Source of the DNA: an uncultured Verrucomicrobiota bacterium
Lineage (GTDB): Bacteria; Verrucomicrobiota; Verrucomicrobiia; Limisphaerales; UBA9464
Length of the DNA stretch: 8,204 bases
Direction: 5' to 3'
Assembly (NCBI GenBank): GCA_903864375.1
Contig: CAIPFS010000642.1
Span: forward strand, 1-8,204
Of the stretch, positions 6,664 through 8,204 are shown one piece after another (position 1 is the first letter of the stretch; every line of letters begins with the position of its first letter). The translations under genes were made by a program, and so were the position numbers. Below the pieces are notes generated by a model that was not told the origin of the DNA, did not search any database, and was given only the letters and a program-made list of their open reading frames with translations.

Positions 6664-8115
6664 ATGAGCCTGCCGATTTCCGGGGAAGGGCCCCGATTCA
6701 CGCGCGCCCTGGGGCTCCGTTCCGCCGTGGCCATTAATATGACCCAGATGTGCGGCATCGGGCCTTTCCTGACCATTCCGCTCATGGTCGGGTCGATGGG
6801 TGGACCGCAGGCAATCTTTGCCTGGCTGCTGGGCGCCGCGCTGGCCATTGCCGACGGAATGGTCTGGGCGGAACTCGGTGCGGCCATGCCGGGAGCGGGT
6901 GGCACCTACCTGTATCTCCGGGAGGCGTTCCAATATCGGACCGGACGGCTGATGCCCTTTCTCTTTGTCTGGACCATCCTGATTGCCGTCCCCCTGATTT
7001 TATCCACCGGGGTTATTGGGATTGTCCAATATCTTGGCTACTATTTTCCGTCGCTCGCATCGGCTCCTCCACCCTCGGGTTCCATCCTGAGGGACTTATG
7101 GACCATGACCCATGTCAAAGTCACCCTCATCTCCGTGGGGGTGGTCGGTCTCGCCGTATGGACTCTTCACCGGGGCATCGCGGCCATCGGTCGGCTGACC
7201 CACGTGCTGTTCGTCATCATGCTGGTGACCGTCGGGCTCATGATTGCCGCCTGTGCCAGCCACTTTGATCCCCGATTGGCGTTCGCCTTTCCCCCCGGTG
7301 TCTTTCAACCGAAGGGAGCATTCTGGTTGGGCCTTGGTCAGGGGTTGATCTACGCCATCTACGACTACGCCGGTTACAACACCACGGCCTGCATCGGGGA
7401 TGAAATCATCAACCCTGGTCGGGTCATTCCCCGATCCATCCTGTATTCCATCCTGGGCATCATGGGCATTTATCTGTTGATGAATATCGGGGTGCTGGGA
7501 GTGGTCCCGTGGAAGGAGGTGGCGGAATCATCCTCCATCGGCTCCCTGGTGATGGAGCGGACCTGGGGGAAATCGGCGGCATCGGTTTTCACAGCCCTCG
7601 TGTTGATCACTGGTTTTGCCTCGATTGCCGCCGGACTTCTGGGCGCTTCACGAATTCCCTACAACGCGGCACGGGACGGTCTTTTCTTTTCCCCGTTCGC
7701 CCGTCTGCATCCGCGTCTTCGTTTTCCCCATGTGGGCTTGTGGGTGATGGGAGGGATCACGGCCATTGCCTCCTTTTTTCCGCTGGATCAGGTCATCAAT
7801 ATGCTGACCGCCGCCATCGTGCTGGTGCAGGGATTGTCCCAGGTGGTGGCCCTGACCGTGCTGCGTCGTCGCCAGCCGGGACTGCCGCGCCCCTATCGGC
7901 AACACCTCTATCCGCTGGCCAGTCTCGTTTCGGCTGCGGGATGGCTTTATGCCTACAGCCGATCGGGGACCCTGATGATCAGCCTGTCGTTGGGTTGGGT
8001 CGCCCTCGGCGCCTTCGCGTTCCTCTTGTGGGCCCGATCCGTCAGGACCTGGCCGTTTGGCCCGCTGGAAATCCGGGAGGCATTCCTGGAGGGCACGAAG
8101 GAAACCCAACATTGA
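6664..8115 (+). CDS. APC-superfamily amino acid permease
   Basis: A complete 483-residue inner-membrane transporter, the usual length for the APC family. About 12 hydrophobic segments are visible, roughly at 20-43, 48-70, 96-125, 152-168, 175-198, 218-240, 260-283, 305-328, 355-373, 378-400, 415-432 and 437-458. TM1 carries MCGIGPF, matching the glycine-rich unwound substrate site (GSGIF type). TM2 ends in WAELGAAMPGAGGTYLYL, a family hallmark. TM6 and the loop after it read IYDYAGYNTT and GDEIINPGRVIPRSI, and GASRIPYNAARDGLFF follows TM8. These permeases exchange or symport amino acids or amines; the substrate cannot be named. ATG 6664 is preferred because GAGGT lies 10 bases upstream and the protein then begins with a short cytoplasmic tail before TM1. 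It is divergent from the RHS gene. The stop codon TGA overlaps a GAGGAG motif that may serve a following gene. Confidence 0.93.
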   Translation: MSLPISGEGPRFTRALGLRSAVAINMTQMCGIGPFLTIPLMVGSMGGPQAIFAWLLGAALAIADGMVWAELGAAMPGAGGTYLYLREAFQYRTGRLMPFLFVWTILIAVPLILSTGVIGIVQYLGYYFPSLASAPPPSGSILRDLWTMTHVKVTLISVGVVGLAVWTLHRGIAAIGRLTHVLFVIMLVTVGLMIAACASHFDPRLAFAFPPGVFQPKGAFWLGLGQGLIYAIYDYAGYNTTACIGDEIINPGRVIPRSILYSILGIMGIYLLMNIGVLGVVPWKEVAESSSIGSLVMERTWGKSAASVFTALVLITGFASIAAGLLGASRIPYNAARDGLFFSPFARLHPRLRFPHVGLWVMGGITAIASFFPLDQVINMLTAAIVLVQGLSQVVALTVLRRRQPGLPRPYRQHLYPLASLVSAAGWLYAYSRSGTLMISLSLGWVALGAFAFLLWARSVRTWPFGPLEIREAFLEGTKETQH

Positions 8116-8133
8116 GGAGAAACGGTCGACTCG

Positions 8134-8204
8134 GTGCCCATGCGGCAGTGGTCAAAATCGATATGGGGACTTGCAGGAGCGAGTCCGTTGGATGTCCCTC
8201 CTTC
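8134..8204 (+). CDS. Possible start of a further gene, cut by the right edge
   Basis: A frame beginning at GTG 8134 (or ATG 8140 in the same frame) stays open to the end of the window, reading MRQWSKSIWGLAGASPLDV and on from the ATG. GAGGAGA at 8114-8120 overlaps the permease TGA and lies 13 bases before the GTG, a usable though long spacing. This would place the gene in an operon with the permease. Only about 24 codons are visible, no family is recognisable, and an alternative frame from ATG 8163 is also open, so this is tentative. Confidence 0.3.
   Translation, partial: MPMRQWSKSIWGLAGASPLDVPP

Noticed and set aside
6432..6933. Minus-strand open frames of 138-157 codons over the permease start
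   Set aside because: They overlap the strongly supported permease coding region, and their translations are proline/arginine-rich mirror sequence.

Overview
The window looks like chromosomal DNA of a moderately GC-rich member of the Verrucomicrobiota, probably the Limisphaerales/Pedosphaera side. This is inferred from protein style only. The leftmost protein combines an Ig-like fold, an InlB-type repeat and aspartate-rich DxDxDG repeats, a mix typical of exported verrucomicrobial proteins. The large central protein is an RHS/YD-repeat protein with an N-terminal C39-like cysteine peptidase domain, also a recurrent type in that phylum. No rRNA, tRNA, CRISPR array or insertion sequence is visible.

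Layout, left to right: (1) Positions 1-1319, minus strand: a large exported, probably surface-associated protein whose C-terminus lies beyond the left edge. (2) Positions 1329-6125, minus strand: a giant exported RHS protein of about 1598 residues, lying 9 bp upstream of gene 1 and read in the same direction, so the two probably form one transcription unit (RHS first). (3) Positions 6126-6663: a 538 bp divergent intergenic region with an AT-rich island, a perfect 12 bp palindrome and a short hairpin. (4) Positions 6664-8115, plus strand: a 12-TM APC-superfamily permease, probably for amino acids. (5) Positions 8134-8204, plus strand: the possible start of another gene whose ribosome-binding site overlaps the permease stop codon; it runs off the right edge.

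The RHS protein is the most interesting object. Its order is signal peptide, helical TPR-like segment, C39-like domain keeping Cys, His and Asp, a conserved lead-in, a long YD-repeat shell, the RHS core, and a 117-residue unrecognised C-terminal tail. The usual DPxGL end of the core reads DALGL here, and the next gene encodes an exported protein rather than an obvious immunity protein. Whether this is a toxin-delivery RHS or a structural/adhesive one cannot be decided from sequence alone. The permease appears functionally unrelated to the RHS unit and is simply its divergent neighbour.
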